From contig NZ_APVL01000007.1 in NCBI RefSeq assembly GCF_000565285.1, positions 1 to 64,000 of the forward strand: a DNA stretch of 64,000 bases. The letters run 5' to 3'. The position numbers and the translations under genes are program-made. Under the pieces are notes generated by a model. It was not told the DNA's origin and searched no databases. It saw nothing but the letters and a program-made list of their open reading frames with translations. Shown one piece after another: positions 17,377 to 25,982 of the stretch (position 1 is the stretch's first letter; the number at the start of each line of letters is the position of its first letter). Origin of the DNA: Cytobacillus firmus DS1. Lineage in GTDB: Bacteria; Bacillota; Bacilli; Bacillales; Cytobacillaceae.

Positions 17377-18867
17377 ATGGAGAGATATACAGAAGCAAAG
17401 TATCGAACGCTGCATGAAGCAAACGAGAATGAACTGGAGAGGCTTCGGGGAAAATCCGCTGAATCCCCATGGAAGCCGGCATACCATATTCACCCGCAGT
17501 ATGGCTTAATGAATGACCCTAATGGTCTTGCATACTTCAACGGAGAATTTCAGGTGTTTTATCAGTGGTACCCATTCGGGGCCATCCACGGCATGAAGCA
17601 TTGGGCCCATGTGAAATCAGCAGACCTTGTAAACTGGGAGCGCCTTCCGGCTGCACTGGTTCCGGTGGAGGATTATGAGTCCCATGGTGCCTATTCCGGG
17701 GCTTCCCTTGAGGTGGACGGAAAACTCTATTTGTATTACACAGGCAATATCAAGTACAGCGCAGAGGAAAGATCCGCGAATCAGTGCCTGGCAATCATGG
17801 ATCAGGAAGGGAAGATTCAAAAGTATAAAAACAACCCGATTATTGAAGGGGTTCCGCAGGGATATACAGGGCATGTCCGCGATCCGAAGGTGTTTGAAAA
17901 GAACGGACGCTATTATATGCTGCTTGGTGCACAGCGGGAAAATATGACGGGTGCCATCATTGTCTATGAATCTGATAATGCCATTGACTGGTCTTTTAAG
18001 GGTGAGCTGAATCTGCAGATTGATTTTCCTGAATCAGTTTATATGCTGGAGTGTCCGGATTATTTTGAGCTGGATGGCAAGGATGTCCTGATTTTCTCTC
18101 CGCAAGGGTTAAAGGCGGAAGGGCATGATTACCATAACCTTTATAATGTGATGTATGCGGTGGGCCATTTGGATGTGGAAGCTCTTTCATTTGTGCCAGA
18201 GCATTTCCAGGAGCTTGAAAAAGGATTTGATTTTTACGCACCGCAAACTTTTGCCGGCAAACACAATGAGCGCCTGTTATTTTCATGGGCCGGAATGGGT
18301 GAAATCGATTATCCGAGTGATAAGGAAGACTGGGCGCATTGCCTGTCCATTCCGCGTGAGCTGGGTCTTGTGGATGGCAAGCTTGTTCAAAAGCCTTCGG
18401 TTATGCTGAAGCAGCTTCGTGCAAAGTCGGAAACGAACAGTGTGACTATCGAAGCAGGAAGCGTGATGATCGATGAAGGAATCGGGCAGCACGAGCTCGA
18501 ATTTAATTTTGACACAGAAAATGCTGATGTTTTTGGGATTGAGCTGTTTGCTTCTGAAAAAGAAGGCTTAGTGCTTGAGTTTGACTGCAGCTCACAAGCT
18601 GTGAGGCTTAACCGGGAAAAATTTGAATGGGCATTTGGAGGGGAATACGGCTTTGTAAGGAGCTCCGGGCTAAAAATCGGCACTTCTGTAAAAGTTCAAG
18701 TGTTTGTAGATCACAGCATTGCAGAAATTTTTGTTAATGACGGGGAAGCTGTGTTCACGGCAAGAGTGTTTCCTGAAAACGGATCAAACGGAGTCAAACT
18801 GTTCACTGATCAAAAAATGACATGCAGTTATGTGAAGCATGAGTTAAAGCAAGGGATTACACGGTAA
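17377..18867 (+). CDS. scrB: Sucrose-6-phosphate hydrolase (GH32)
   Basis: The 496-residue enzyme cleaves sucrose-6-phosphate to glucose-6-phosphate and fructose. GH32 landmarks are the nucleophile Asp in MNDPNG (Asp47), the transition-state stabiliser in RDP (168-170) and the acid/base Glu in ECPD (Glu225). A C-terminal beta-sandwich occupies about 350-490. There is no signal peptide, consistent with a cytoplasmic enzyme acting after PTS import. It is 56 bp downstream of the transporter and 10 bp before fructokinase. Confidence 0.93.
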   Translation: MERYTEAKYRTLHEANENELERLRGKSAESPWKPAYHIHPQYGLMNDPNGLAYFNGEFQVFYQWYPFGAIHGMKHWAHVKSADLVNWERLPAALVPVEDYESHGAYSGASLEVDGKLYLYYTGNIKYSAEERSANQCLAIMDQEGKIQKYKNNPIIEGVPQGYTGHVRDPKVFEKNGRYYMLLGAQRENMTGAIIVYESDNAIDWSFKGELNLQIDFPESVYMLECPDYFELDGKDVLIFSPQGLKAEGHDYHNLYNVMYAVGHLDVEALSFVPEHFQELEKGFDFYAPQTFAGKHNERLLFSWAGMGEIDYPSDKEDWAHCLSIPRELGLVDGKLVQKPSVMLKQLRAKSETNSVTIEAGSVMIDEGIGQHELEFNFDTENADVFGIELFASEKEGLVLEFDCSSQAVRLNREKFEWAFGGEYGFVRSSGLKIGTSVKVQVFVDHSIAEIFVNDGEAVFTARVFPENGSNGVKLFTDQKMTCSYVKHELKQGITR

Positions 18868-18877
18868 GGGTGAGGAC

Positions 18878-19849
18878 ATGACGAAACTATACTCGATTGG
18901 TGAAGTGTTGATTGATTTTATCCCGTTAAAGAAGGGGGAGGCCCTGAAGGATGTCGCAGCTTTCGAGCGGGCCCCGGGCGGTGCGCCGGCTAATGTTGCT
19001 GCAGCAGTGGCGAAGTTCGGCCACGAAGCTTCCATGATTACCAAGCTGGGGAATGATGCGTTTGGCGATTTCCTGATTGAGCAGCTGCAAAGTGCCGGGG
19101 TGAAAACAGACAAAATTCTCCGCACCAGTGAAGCGAATACAGGACTTGCGTTTGTTTCTCTGAAAGAAAACGGTGAGCGGGATTTTTCTTTTTACCGGAA
19201 ACCGTCTGCAGATTTGCTTTTTGAGGAGTCAGAGCTTCAGGCAGAATGGTTTGGACAAGGGGATATTCTGCACTTCTGCTCGGTTGATCTTGTGGATAGC
19301 CCGATGAAAGAAGCCCATAAGAGAGCTGTGGAGTTAGTGAAGGAAAATGGCGGTCTTATCAGCTTTGATCCGAATGTCAGATTGCCATTATGGGAGAGTC
19401 CTGAGGAATGCCGGGCTGCCATTTTGGAATTTTTGCCCCATGCACATATTGTTAAGGTATCTGATGAGGAACTTGAATTCATTACCGGAATCAGGGAAGT
19501 GGATGAAGCGATTGCTTCGCTGTTTACGGGCGATGTCCAGGCTGTGGTCTTTACTAAGGGCGCTGATGGAGCAGAGCTGTATACACAAGCTGATAAATGG
19601 GAGTCTTCGGGATTTACAGTAGATGTCCAGGATACTACAGGTGCTGGTGATGCTTTTATCGGCGGATTTTTATTTAAGCTTCTGGAAGCTAAAGCAAATC
19701 CTGAAAATGTGTTAAGCATACTAAGAGAAAAGCATGCAGACATTTTGCTGTTTGCCAATGCAAGCGGGGCGTTAACCGCAGCAGGCAAGGGGGCTATTTC
19801 AGCACTGCCTGTTAAGGAAAAAGTGCTGGCTCTTATAAAAGAACAGTAA
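18878..19849 (+). CDS. scrK: Fructokinase (PfkB family)
   Basis: The 323-residue ribokinase-like enzyme phosphorylates the fructose released by the hydrolase. It shows the PfkB N-terminal GGAPANVA motif (about 31-38) and the C-terminal signature DTTGAGDAFIGGF (about 253-265) with the catalytic Asp in GAGD. The ATG follows GGTGAGG and is 10 bp from the preceding stop codon. It is the last gene of the operon, closed by a strong terminator. Confidence 0.9.
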   Translation: MTKLYSIGEVLIDFIPLKKGEALKDVAAFERAPGGAPANVAAAVAKFGHEASMITKLGNDAFGDFLIEQLQSAGVKTDKILRTSEANTGLAFVSLKENGERDFSFYRKPSADLLFEESELQAEWFGQGDILHFCSVDLVDSPMKEAHKRAVELVKENGGLISFDPNVRLPLWESPEECRAAILEFLPHAHIVKVSDEELEFITGIREVDEAIASLFTGDVQAVVFTKGADGAELYTQADKWESSGFTVDVQDTTGAGDAFIGGFLFKLLEAKANPENVLSILREKHADILLFANASGALTAAGKGAISALPVKEKVLALIKEQ

Positions 19850-19898
19850 AAAAGCTAAAGACGGCATGCCATGTTTAACTTTCAAAGAAGATGCAATG

Positions 19899-19936
19899 AA
19901 GCATAATTTCCGTATGAGGAGATTATGCTTTTTTTT
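19899..19936 (+). terminator. Rho-independent terminator of sucrose operon
   Basis: AAGCATAATTTCC (19899-19911) pairs with GGAGATTATGCTT (19918-19930) with one T-G pair and a 6-base loop, then a T run. Confidence 0.88.
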
Positions 19937-20091
19937 ATGAAAGATAAATCATTTCTGAGCAGAAGGGAAACATCCATTCATGCTGCCGATTAGGTACTCG
20001 AGTGCAATCAGGATAAAATTTACAGAAATGCAAACAATAAAACCTGGTGTTTACATAGTGTGCACCATTAAATAAAAAGGAGGCATTTCTA

Positions 20092-20583
20092 ATGAAGAAG
20101 ATTTTTGCTTTTTCACTGGTTTTTATGATGCTGCTGTCCTTCTCTGGACTGGCATCAGCTGCAGATAACACCGGCAGCAAGAAAGACATCGTTGATACTG
20201 CTGTACAAGCAGGAGATTTTAAGATCCTGGCAGCTGCTTTGGAGAAAGCGGGGCTGGCTGGGACGCTTAAAGGTGAAGGTCCATTCACTGTATTTGCTCC
20301 AACAGATGCGGCTTTCAACCAGCTTCTGACGGATTTAAACATTACGGCAGAACAGTTATTGGCAAGAAAGGATCTGAAGGATATTTTGCTTTATCACGTG
20401 GTTCCGGGTAAAGTCATGTCTGCTGATTTGAAAGATGGAATGAAGGCAAAAACACTCGCAGAGAAAGAAGTGACAATCTCCCTTAACCCTGTAAAAGTCA
20501 ATGATGCAACTGTAGTAACACCTGACATTGCAGCATCCAATGGTGTAATCCATGTCATTGATCGGGTATTATTGCCGAAATAG
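20092..20583 (+). CDS. Secreted fasciclin (FAS1) domain protein
   Basis: The 163-residue protein has a classical signal peptide (1-23, cleavage after LASA) and one FAS1 domain (about 30-163). The H1 box [13 protein letters not shown] and the H2 box [11 protein letters not shown] are both present. FAS1 proteins mediate adhesion or act at the cell surface. There is no anchor or LPXTG motif, so it is likely released or held noncovalently. AAAGGAGG precedes the ATG, and terminators on both sides make it a single-gene unit. Confidence 0.9.
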   Translation: MKKIFAFSLVFMMLLSFSGLASAADNTGSKKDIVDTAVQAGDFKILAAALEKAGLAGTLKGEGPFTVFAPTDAAFNQLLTDLNITAEQLLARKDLKDILLYHVVPGKVMSADLKDGMKAKTLAEKEVTISLNPVKVNDATVVTPDIAASNGVIHVIDRVLLPK

Positions 20584-20593
20584 TTCTGAGAAG

Positions 20594-20634
20594 AGACTGA
20601 AATTCCCTGGGGTTTTCAGTCTTTCTTTATGTCT
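20594..20634 (+). terminator. Rho-independent terminator after fasciclin gene
   Basis: AGACTGAAA (20594-20602) pairs with TTTCAGTCT (20614-20622), followed by TTCTTTATGTC and T-rich sequence. Confidence 0.7.
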
Positions 20635-20779
20635 TTTTTGCCATATTTACGTTATTAGTTATTCAAGAATGATCCTGGTGAGATTAGCCTGTCACAAAAT
20701 GTTCGAAATTTGGAGGAAAATTTGTTTATTATACTCATGATTATTGTGAAAGCAGCTGAAAAGAGTGTTTAAATGAGGT

Positions 20780-20801
20780 ATTTGTGACACACATCACAAA
20801 T
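20780..20801 (+). promoter_or_regulatory. FNR/CRP-type binding site
   Basis: ATTTGTGA-CACACA-TCACAAAT is a perfect 22-bp inverted repeat matching the TGTGA-N6-TCACA pattern of Bacillus Fnr and of CRP. TAAAAT at 20822-20827 could be the -10 element of a promoter, which would place the site about 42 bases before the start, as in an activated promoter. The next gene downstream is the DGQHR pair. About 390 bases without a gene surround it; apart from the terminator I see nothing else. Confidence 0.6.
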
Positions 20802-20989
20802 ATAAGTCCTACGCTTCGTTCTAAAATTGAGAAGCATATTATATGTTGTCTTCCCGCTTCTGTCAATAGTAAGAAAACAGGCTAACTTATTAAAATCAAG
20901 ACTAAGAAAGAAGGTAGCCGGTGTGAAGCTGAAAAAAGATTTTACAATAATCAGATAACATGCCTATAATAAACCTCGGGGTGAGAATT

Positions 20990-22084
20990 ATGACAGATAT
21001 TGGTGTATTAACCAGAATTATGGGATCAGCATACAATCAGTTTGGTAAAAAAGTACTGGCTACTCAGCTGAGGTATGCGACTTTGGAAGCTGTTTTTGAA
21101 GTGGATGAGGAAGTTCAGAGAAAGCTGGATCCTAAAAGGCGGGTGGAGATCAGAGAGTTTATCATTCAATCGCTGGAAGGAGGCAGGGACTTTTATTTTT
21201 CTCCATTTGTTTTTTCGGCCAGAGGCGCGATTCGCCAAACGGAGGATGGATGGGAACTGACTCCCGGAAGCAAGCTTTACATCATTGATGGACAGCACAG
21301 AAGCGCGAGTTTTTCATCTGCCATAAGCCATCTTAAATCCAGAAAAGAATCAGCGGAAGAAACAGGCAGGCTGGATGAAGCAAGCAAACTGCAGACCTAT
21401 ATTGAAAGATTGAAAGAATATCCTGTTGCCTTGCAGGTATTCCTGGATTTGACAACCTCTGAGGAGAAACAGCTTTTCACAGACATAAATACTGAAAGAA
21501 GAGAGGCTCACATCGGGCAGATCATGCTTTATGATCAGCGTGACCCATATACTGAGCTGACAAGAACTGTTGCAGCGAAGCTTCAGCCAATCTTTGAAAT
21601 AGAACAAAGCCTTTCCAGAATTTCCATTCACAACTCCGCACTTACATCATTAGCCACCATGAAGAGATGCATCATTGCCTTGTTTGAAGGTATTTTGACT
21701 GTAAAAAAAGGACCCCCATATTACAGATGCAATCCGACGGAAGCAGAAGAGATTGCACTTGGATTCTTTCAAGTATGGCAGCAGATTTTCCCGAAGAGAA
21801 GCGCTGACAGATTTAAATTTGTAAGCGGTTACTCCGGTGTGCAAATAGCTCTTGCTTATTGCGCCAACCAGCTGGCCAGGACTCATAACTTATCCTGCAA
21901 AGAAGCTATACACGAACTCAAACACTTAAAACGAGAGTGCAGCTGGAAGCATGATGATCCGATGTTCCGGCATTTGTTTGACCCTATGTCTTCCAAAATT
22001 AAAGGCCATTCTGCCACGAGAAAAATCCAGCAGACCTCATTGGAATTTAAAAAGAAAATCGAACAGGGAGGGCTGAAGCCGTGA
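20990..22084 (+). CDS. DGQHR/DndB-like protein 1
   Basis: This protein of 364 residues contains IIDGQHRSASF (about 97-107), the hallmark of the DGQHR family to which the DNA phosphorothioation regulator DndB belongs. A KQLFTDINTERR block follows, corresponding to the conserved F-x-D-I-N region. ATG 20990 has GGGGTGAG upstream; an ATG at 20960 in frame has no such site. No dndA, C, D or E gene is nearby. It overlaps the next gene by 4 bases, so the two are translationally coupled. The function of stand-alone members is not established. Confidence 0.8.
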   Translation: MTDIGVLTRIMGSAYNQFGKKVLATQLRYATLEAVFEVDEEVQRKLDPKRRVEIREFIIQSLEGGRDFYFSPFVFSARGAIRQTEDGWELTPGSKLYIIDGQHRSASFSSAISHLKSRKESAEETGRLDEASKLQTYIERLKEYPVALQVFLDLTTSEEKQLFTDINTERREAHIGQIMLYDQRDPYTELTRTVAAKLQPIFEIEQSLSRISIHNSALTSLATMKRCIIALFEGILTVKKGPPYYRCNPTEAEEIALGFFQVWQQIFPKRSADRFKFVSGYSGVQIALAYCANQLARTHNLSCKEAIHELKHLKRECSWKHDDPMFRHLFDPMSSKIKGHSATRKIQQTSLEFKKKIEQGGLKP

Positions 22085-23115
22085 TTGTTCATGACATTTT
22101 TACAAAGCGGCAGACCTTTATAGCGCTGTCTGTTTCCCAACTGGTCCATATGCATAAAGAAGAAGGGCTTATTCTGAGAGACACGAATCAGCTTCAGGTC
22201 AGAAGGATTAAAAAGTATATCTTCTCTAATGCTGCAGGGGGAGAAATATATCTGCCGCCGCTGGTTGCCGCAGCAGAAGAGGGGATGTTAGGGGGACAAA
22301 CTCCAGGCAAATTAAAAATCGTAGATGGATCACACCGGATGAAAGCCCTGCTTCAGCTCGAGGATCAAATTTTCATGAGCATGAAAAGTGAGAAGGACGA
22401 AGAGATCCGGAATGCTTATCATCTTCAATATCTGCTGGAAAAGACAGAGATTGCCATTCAGGTCCTTGAAGGCCTTTCCAATGATGAGGAGAACCAGCTT
22501 TTTATTGATTTAAATACAAAAGGGAAACAGGTGGCATTGTCCAAGCGAATCGCCTATGATTCCAGAGACCGTTTAAACGGGATTACCAACCGGATTCTTC
22601 AATCGAATGCAAAGCTGATCGAAGCAGGTGTGGAAACCGAAAAAAGAGCCATTATTCGGCCAGCTAATAAAAAGTTTCTCTCACTTTCCCAGCTGCGTTT
22701 GCTTGTGGCCACTTTTCTGGCAGGCAAGCTGTTAAGCAGAGCAGATGAATGGAAGGAGAATGCCGGGGGAGAGGATGAAGCCTATATGGATATCGTAAAT
22801 TGCTGGTTCGATAAACTCTTCACCTTTGATTCTCCTAAAAGAATCGGAAACTATCACGAAACCATGCTGGCGAGCTTTCCGCTCATTCAAGCTGTTTCGT
22901 TATACGCAATTAAAGACTGGGAAAATCAATCCCTGTCTGCCAAAAAACGAAGTCTGATTGTGCGAATGGATAGCATAAAGGGTGTAGATTGGAGCAGCAA
23001 GAACCCGCAGTGGCGAAGATTTGACGGAATGGGAAGAGGAGAATTCTTTTACCCTGATAAAAGCAAGAGAAATATAGAGGAGATCGCCAATTGGCTGGAG
23101 TCGCAAAGGAGGTGA
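22081..23115 (+). CDS. DGQHR/DndB-like protein 2
   Basis: The 344-residue protein is a diverged paralogue of the upstream gene. It has VDGSHRMKALL (about 82-92), with Ser in place of Gln, and NQLFIDLNTKGK matching the KQLFTDINTERR of protein 1. It starts at GTG 22081 within GTGA, where the upstream gene ends. The paired arrangement suggests a hetero-oligomer. DndB family proteins regulate or modulate phosphorothioate modification, but the remaining machinery is absent here, so the pair may have a separate role. Confidence 0.8.
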   Translation: MIVHDIFTKRQTFIALSVSQLVHMHKEEGLILRDTNQLQVRRIKKYIFSNAAGGEIYLPPLVAAAEEGMLGGQTPGKLKIVDGSHRMKALLQLEDQIFMSMKSEKDEEIRNAYHLQYLLEKTEIAIQVLEGLSNDEENQLFIDLNTKGKQVALSKRIAYDSRDRLNGITNRILQSNAKLIEAGVETEKRAIIRPANKKFLSLSQLRLLVATFLAGKLLSRADEWKENAGGEDEAYMDIVNCWFDKLFTFDSPKRIGNYHETMLASFPLIQAVSLYAIKDWENQSLSAKKRSLIVRMDSIKGVDWSSKNPQWRRFDGMGRGEFFYPDKSKRNIEEIANWLESQRR

Positions 23116-23139
23116 GCAGGATGTAGCAGCATAAAAAAA

Positions 23140-23177
23140 ACCCTCAGGCGGGTCTTGGTGGACGATAGCCTGAGAGT
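23140..23177 (-). terminator. Minus-strand rho-independent terminator
   Basis: Read on the minus strand, the arms (23177-23168 and 23149-23140) make a 10-bp stem with one G-T pair, then eight T. On the plus strand the same position is an A-C mismatch, so the structure is better formed as minus-strand RNA. No annotated minus-strand gene ends here. Confidence 0.6.
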
Positions 23178-23188
23178 CTCGGTGAGAT

Positions 23189-23220
23189 GGAGTATACCAG
23201 CTCATAAGTTAGTATACTCC
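23189..23220. repeat. Inverted repeat (hairpin)
   Basis: GGAGTATAC (23189-23197) and GTATACTCC (23212-23220) pair perfectly around a 14-base loop. It lies beside the minus-strand terminator and 50 bp before the ComK gene. It could end the DGQHR transcript or be part of a small RNA. Confidence 0.5.
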
Positions 23221-23270
23221 TTAATTTGCATTTTTTAAATAGTGAAGTTTAAGGGAGGGTATTCAATACA

Positions 23271-23834
23271 ATGAATGCATTACTAATCAAGAAGTACATC
23301 ATCATTCCTGAAACGAAATCAATCAGGGCCTATTTTTCCGAAATAGGTGAATGCTGCAGTTTGGTTTTGGAAGGGAATTATACGTTTATGGTAAAGATGA
23401 AACCGATTGAAATTATAGACGAAAGCATCAATTATTATGGCTTTGATTTGAATGGTGCATCTAGCGGTTCAAAAACCATACTTGGACCCTGCAGAGCTGC
23501 ACCCGTACGAATTCCAGGCGGAATGGATATGTACTGGTTTCCTCATACTTCGCCTGGACACGATGAATGTGTGTGGTTTGCGCTGCATCATGTGGATGCC
23601 ATCATGCCTGAGGGCCATAATACCTCAAACGTTTATGTGAGTGGCGGGCATTGTTTTAAACTGAATGCTGCTGAAAAAGAGGTTTCTATGAGATATGACC
23701 GGGCAGAGAAGCTGGAATCAAGAATATCCAAGCGCAAGGTAAACACCTTCAGCTTTATTATGGAAAGAACCACCGACACTTACTCGGTTAAAAAAGGAAA
23801 GCGAAATTATCTCATTGACAGGAAGAAAGAGTAG
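23271..23834 (+). CDS. comK: Competence transcription factor ComK family protein
   Basis: The 187-residue protein matches ComK in length and in its core: an N-terminal ILEGNYTF-like segment followed by VKMKPIEIIDESINYYG, and the central GPCRAAPVRIP and YWFPHTSP blocks that correspond to KPPIMVDP and FLFPTLSS in Bacillus subtilis ComK. ComK activates DNA uptake genes by binding paired AT-boxes. It is transcribed alone and closed by a terminator at 23863. Several Bacillaceae carry two ComK genes, so this may be ComK1 or ComK2. Confidence 0.82.
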   Translation: MNALLIKKYIIIPETKSIRAYFSEIGECCSLVLEGNYTFMVKMKPIEIIDESINYYGFDLNGASSGSKTILGPCRAAPVRIPGGMDMYWFPHTSPGHDECVWFALHHVDAIMPEGHNTSNVYVSGGHCFKLNAAEKEVSMRYDRAEKLESRISKRKVNTFSFIMERTTDTYSVKKGKRNYLIDRKKE

Positions 23835-23862
23835 AAACAGTTAGCGTCATTTCGGGCTTAAG

Positions 23863-23907
23863 AGTGCCTGTCCGCATAACAGCATGGGGATAGGCACTTT
23901 ATTTGTT
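23863..23907 (+). terminator. Rho-independent terminator after comK
   Basis: AGTGCCTGTCC (23863-23873) pairs with GGATAGGCACT (23888-23898) with one G-T pair, followed by TTATTTGTT. Confidence 0.75.
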
Positions 23908-24053
23908 CCAAATCAGGCACCTGACCTCATGGATTGGACTTAGAGGACAGGTGTTTTCATTTTTCTGATCCACCTATCTGAAAATTTAACAGGTCAGCGT
24001 CGTACAATTAATGGGGAAAGATGATGACATAACTCAAAGGGAGATAATCATAC

Positions 24054-24794
24054 ATGAAAAACCTGACCATATTCACCGCCTCAGCTGTTAAGCCAAATAT
24101 CATTGTGAATCCTGCTGATGATTCAGACCGAATGGAACCTCCAGCCGGCTGGAGCATCTCAGCCGAGAATCCTGAAGATATCATCCATGGCTTCTCTCAA
24201 TTAAAGATCAAAAAAGAATTCAAGCTAAGAGGCTATCAATACTTCAGCGGAGGAAACGGCAATGGAATGGTCTGGGCGATTCCAGCTGCAATGGAGCTTC
24301 CTGAACCTGACCTTTGCGACCGATTGGATGACTTTTTCCTCAGTCCTCCTAAGCCTCAGTTCGCATTGGATGACTTTATGGGTGCGATTGATGGGGACAG
24401 GTCACCTTTATCTTATCTGCAGGCAGCGATTGCTTTGCATGAGCTTCATGAATTTGGGGCGATGTGGCACGGCTGTTCCTGGGGACAGGATCGGATTTTG
24501 CCGTATACGGATGATTACAGAGAAGAGATGCTTTCAGACATAGACGATCATGTTCCCACAATAGAAGATTACTTGAATTTTATTCACCCGTGGGATGAAC
24601 TGAAGGAAATTCCGGATATCCTAAATCCTCATTTCTTCTATAAAAATGGAAAACCGGTAATCATTTTTTATACGATTAATGATATCGGCTATTACAAATT
24701 AAACCGGTATATCCATACCTTTGAAAAAGAATCCTATATTCAGAAGGTTGAACGTGAAGAAATTGGGTCAGGCCCAGGGGGAATCATTTTCTGA
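24054..24794 (+). CDS. Uncharacterized protein with a His/Trp-rich core
   Basis: This 246-residue soluble protein matches no family I can name. Its most distinctive part is ALHELHEFGAMWHGCSWG (about 124-141), dense in His, Glu, Trp and Cys, which could bind a metal, followed by many Asp and Glu. The C-terminal part (about 190-225) is strand-rich. The ATG follows AAAGGGAG. It is a single-gene unit between comK and heme o synthase. Confidence 0.7.
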   Translation: MKNLTIFTASAVKPNIIVNPADDSDRMEPPAGWSISAENPEDIIHGFSQLKIKKEFKLRGYQYFSGGNGNGMVWAIPAAMELPEPDLCDRLDDFFLSPPKPQFALDDFMGAIDGDRSPLSYLQAAIALHELHEFGAMWHGCSWGQDRILPYTDDYREEMLSDIDDHVPTIEDYLNFIHPWDELKEIPDILNPHFFYKNGKPVIIFYTINDIGYYKLNRYIHTFEKESYIQKVEREEIGSGPGGIIF

Positions 24795-25024
24795 TTGAAA
24801 TGAAACAAAGATGTCACGATTATAAGCCCCATTACCATGCAAATAATGTTAGAATCAACAGGGAGGACTAAGCGGAAGGCAAGGTTCTCTTTTCTTTTTC
24901 CGGGGAGTTTACCAGCATTGGGATTTTTCAGAAATCATTGAGCATCAACTCCTGTTATAATAGGTGTATAATAAGTATTGGCGTATAGAGAAAGAGAGAA
25001 TAATTAAAAGGGGAAGAAACGATC

Positions 25025-25942
25025 ATGAAAGAGGAAGCAACCCTGAAAATGCAGGGACGGCCTTTATCAAAGATCCTCGCACTTACAGTCAAGACAGGGA
25101 TTATTAAATCTAACCTGATCCCGATGTTTGCAGGATTAACACTGGCCTTATATACGTATGACTTCGGCCTTCTGGAGAAACTGCCCGAGATTCTGCTGGC
25201 CTTTATTGGCTCAAGCCTTGTAATGGGGGCAGCCGGAGCTTTTAATAATTTATATGACCGTGATATCGATTCGATCATGAAGCGGACCCAAAGCAGACCA
25301 ACTGTCACAGGGGAAATCAAGCCAAAGCAGGTGTTGTGGCTTGCATCCTTCATGTCTGTGTTTGGAATCCTCGCTCTTGCCTTCACGACTCCGTTAGCGG
25401 GGCTGCTTGGATTTTTAGGGCTGTTTTTTTATGTGGTCCCATACACGATGTGGAGCAAGAGAAGAACCATTTATAACACGGAGATCGGAAGCATTTCCGG
25501 TGCGACGCCGCCGCTTATCGGCTGGGCTGCCATCCATCCGGATATCACGCATCCTGCGATTCTTGGCCTGTTTATCATCACCATCATCTGGCAAATGCCG
25601 CATTTTTATGCGATTGCGATCCGGAAGCATGATGAATATAAAGCGGCAAATGTGCCGATGCTGCCTGTTGTTAAAGGTGTCAGAAGGACGTATATCCAGA
25701 CGAATGTTTACTTAGTTATTCTGATCGGGATCAGCTTTCTGTTAGGTTCTTTAAGCCTTGGCCTTATGCTGGTTGCCCTTCTTTTGGGAATCATTTGGCT
25801 GGGCATAAGTGTCTATGGGTATAAACGGATGGACCCGGAAAAGTGGGCAAAATCACTGTTTATCTTTTCGCTTGTTCATATGACAGTACTGTTCTCGACG
25901 GTTATCATTTACTCGATTATGGGGATTATTTTTAATTTGTAA
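25025..25942 (+). CDS. ctaB: Protoheme IX farnesyltransferase (heme o synthase)
   Basis: The 305-residue UbiA-family prenyltransferase transfers farnesyl diphosphate to heme b to make heme o for cytochrome oxidases. The two Asp-rich motifs are NNLYDRDIDSIMKRTQSRP (about 76-94) and the conserved KHDEYKAANVPMLP region (about 200-213). About eight to nine membrane spans are visible. Oxidase genes are not adjacent, so this could be a second copy separate from the cta operon. It is convergent with the HAAS gene across a shared terminator. Confidence 0.9.
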   Translation: MKEEATLKMQGRPLSKILALTVKTGIIKSNLIPMFAGLTLALYTYDFGLLEKLPEILLAFIGSSLVMGAAGAFNNLYDRDIDSIMKRTQSRPTVTGEIKPKQVLWLASFMSVFGILALAFTTPLAGLLGFLGLFFYVVPYTMWSKRRTIYNTEIGSISGATPPLIGWAAIHPDITHPAILGLFIITIIWQMPHFYAIAIRKHDEYKAANVPMLPVVKGVRRTYIQTNVYLVILIGISFLLGSLSLGLMLVALLLGIIWLGISVYGYKRMDPEKWAKSLFIFSLVHMTVLFSTVIIYSIMGIIFNL

Positions 25943-25948
25943 AAAAAC

Positions 25949-25974
25949 AGACACACTGGACAATCAGTGTGTCT
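25949..25974. terminator. Bidirectional terminator
   Basis: AGACACACTG (25949-25958) and CAGTGTGTCT (25965-25974) form a 10-bp stem with a 6-base loop. The T run is stronger on the minus side (seven T), serving the convergent HAAS gene; the plus side has ATTACTGTTT. Confidence 0.82.
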
Positions 25975-25982
25975 ATTACTGT

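Noticed and set aside
20915-20957. Short leader peptide (GTG AAG CTG AAA AAA ...) before the DGQHR pair
   Set aside because: Eleven codons with a poor ribosome binding site and no regulatory codon run; too weak to list as a gene.
22900-23205. 101-residue minus-strand frame starting after AAGGAG
   Set aside because: It runs through the minus-strand terminator into the end of a well-supported plus-strand gene; its residues reflect the hairpins. An RNA-only explanation is more likely.
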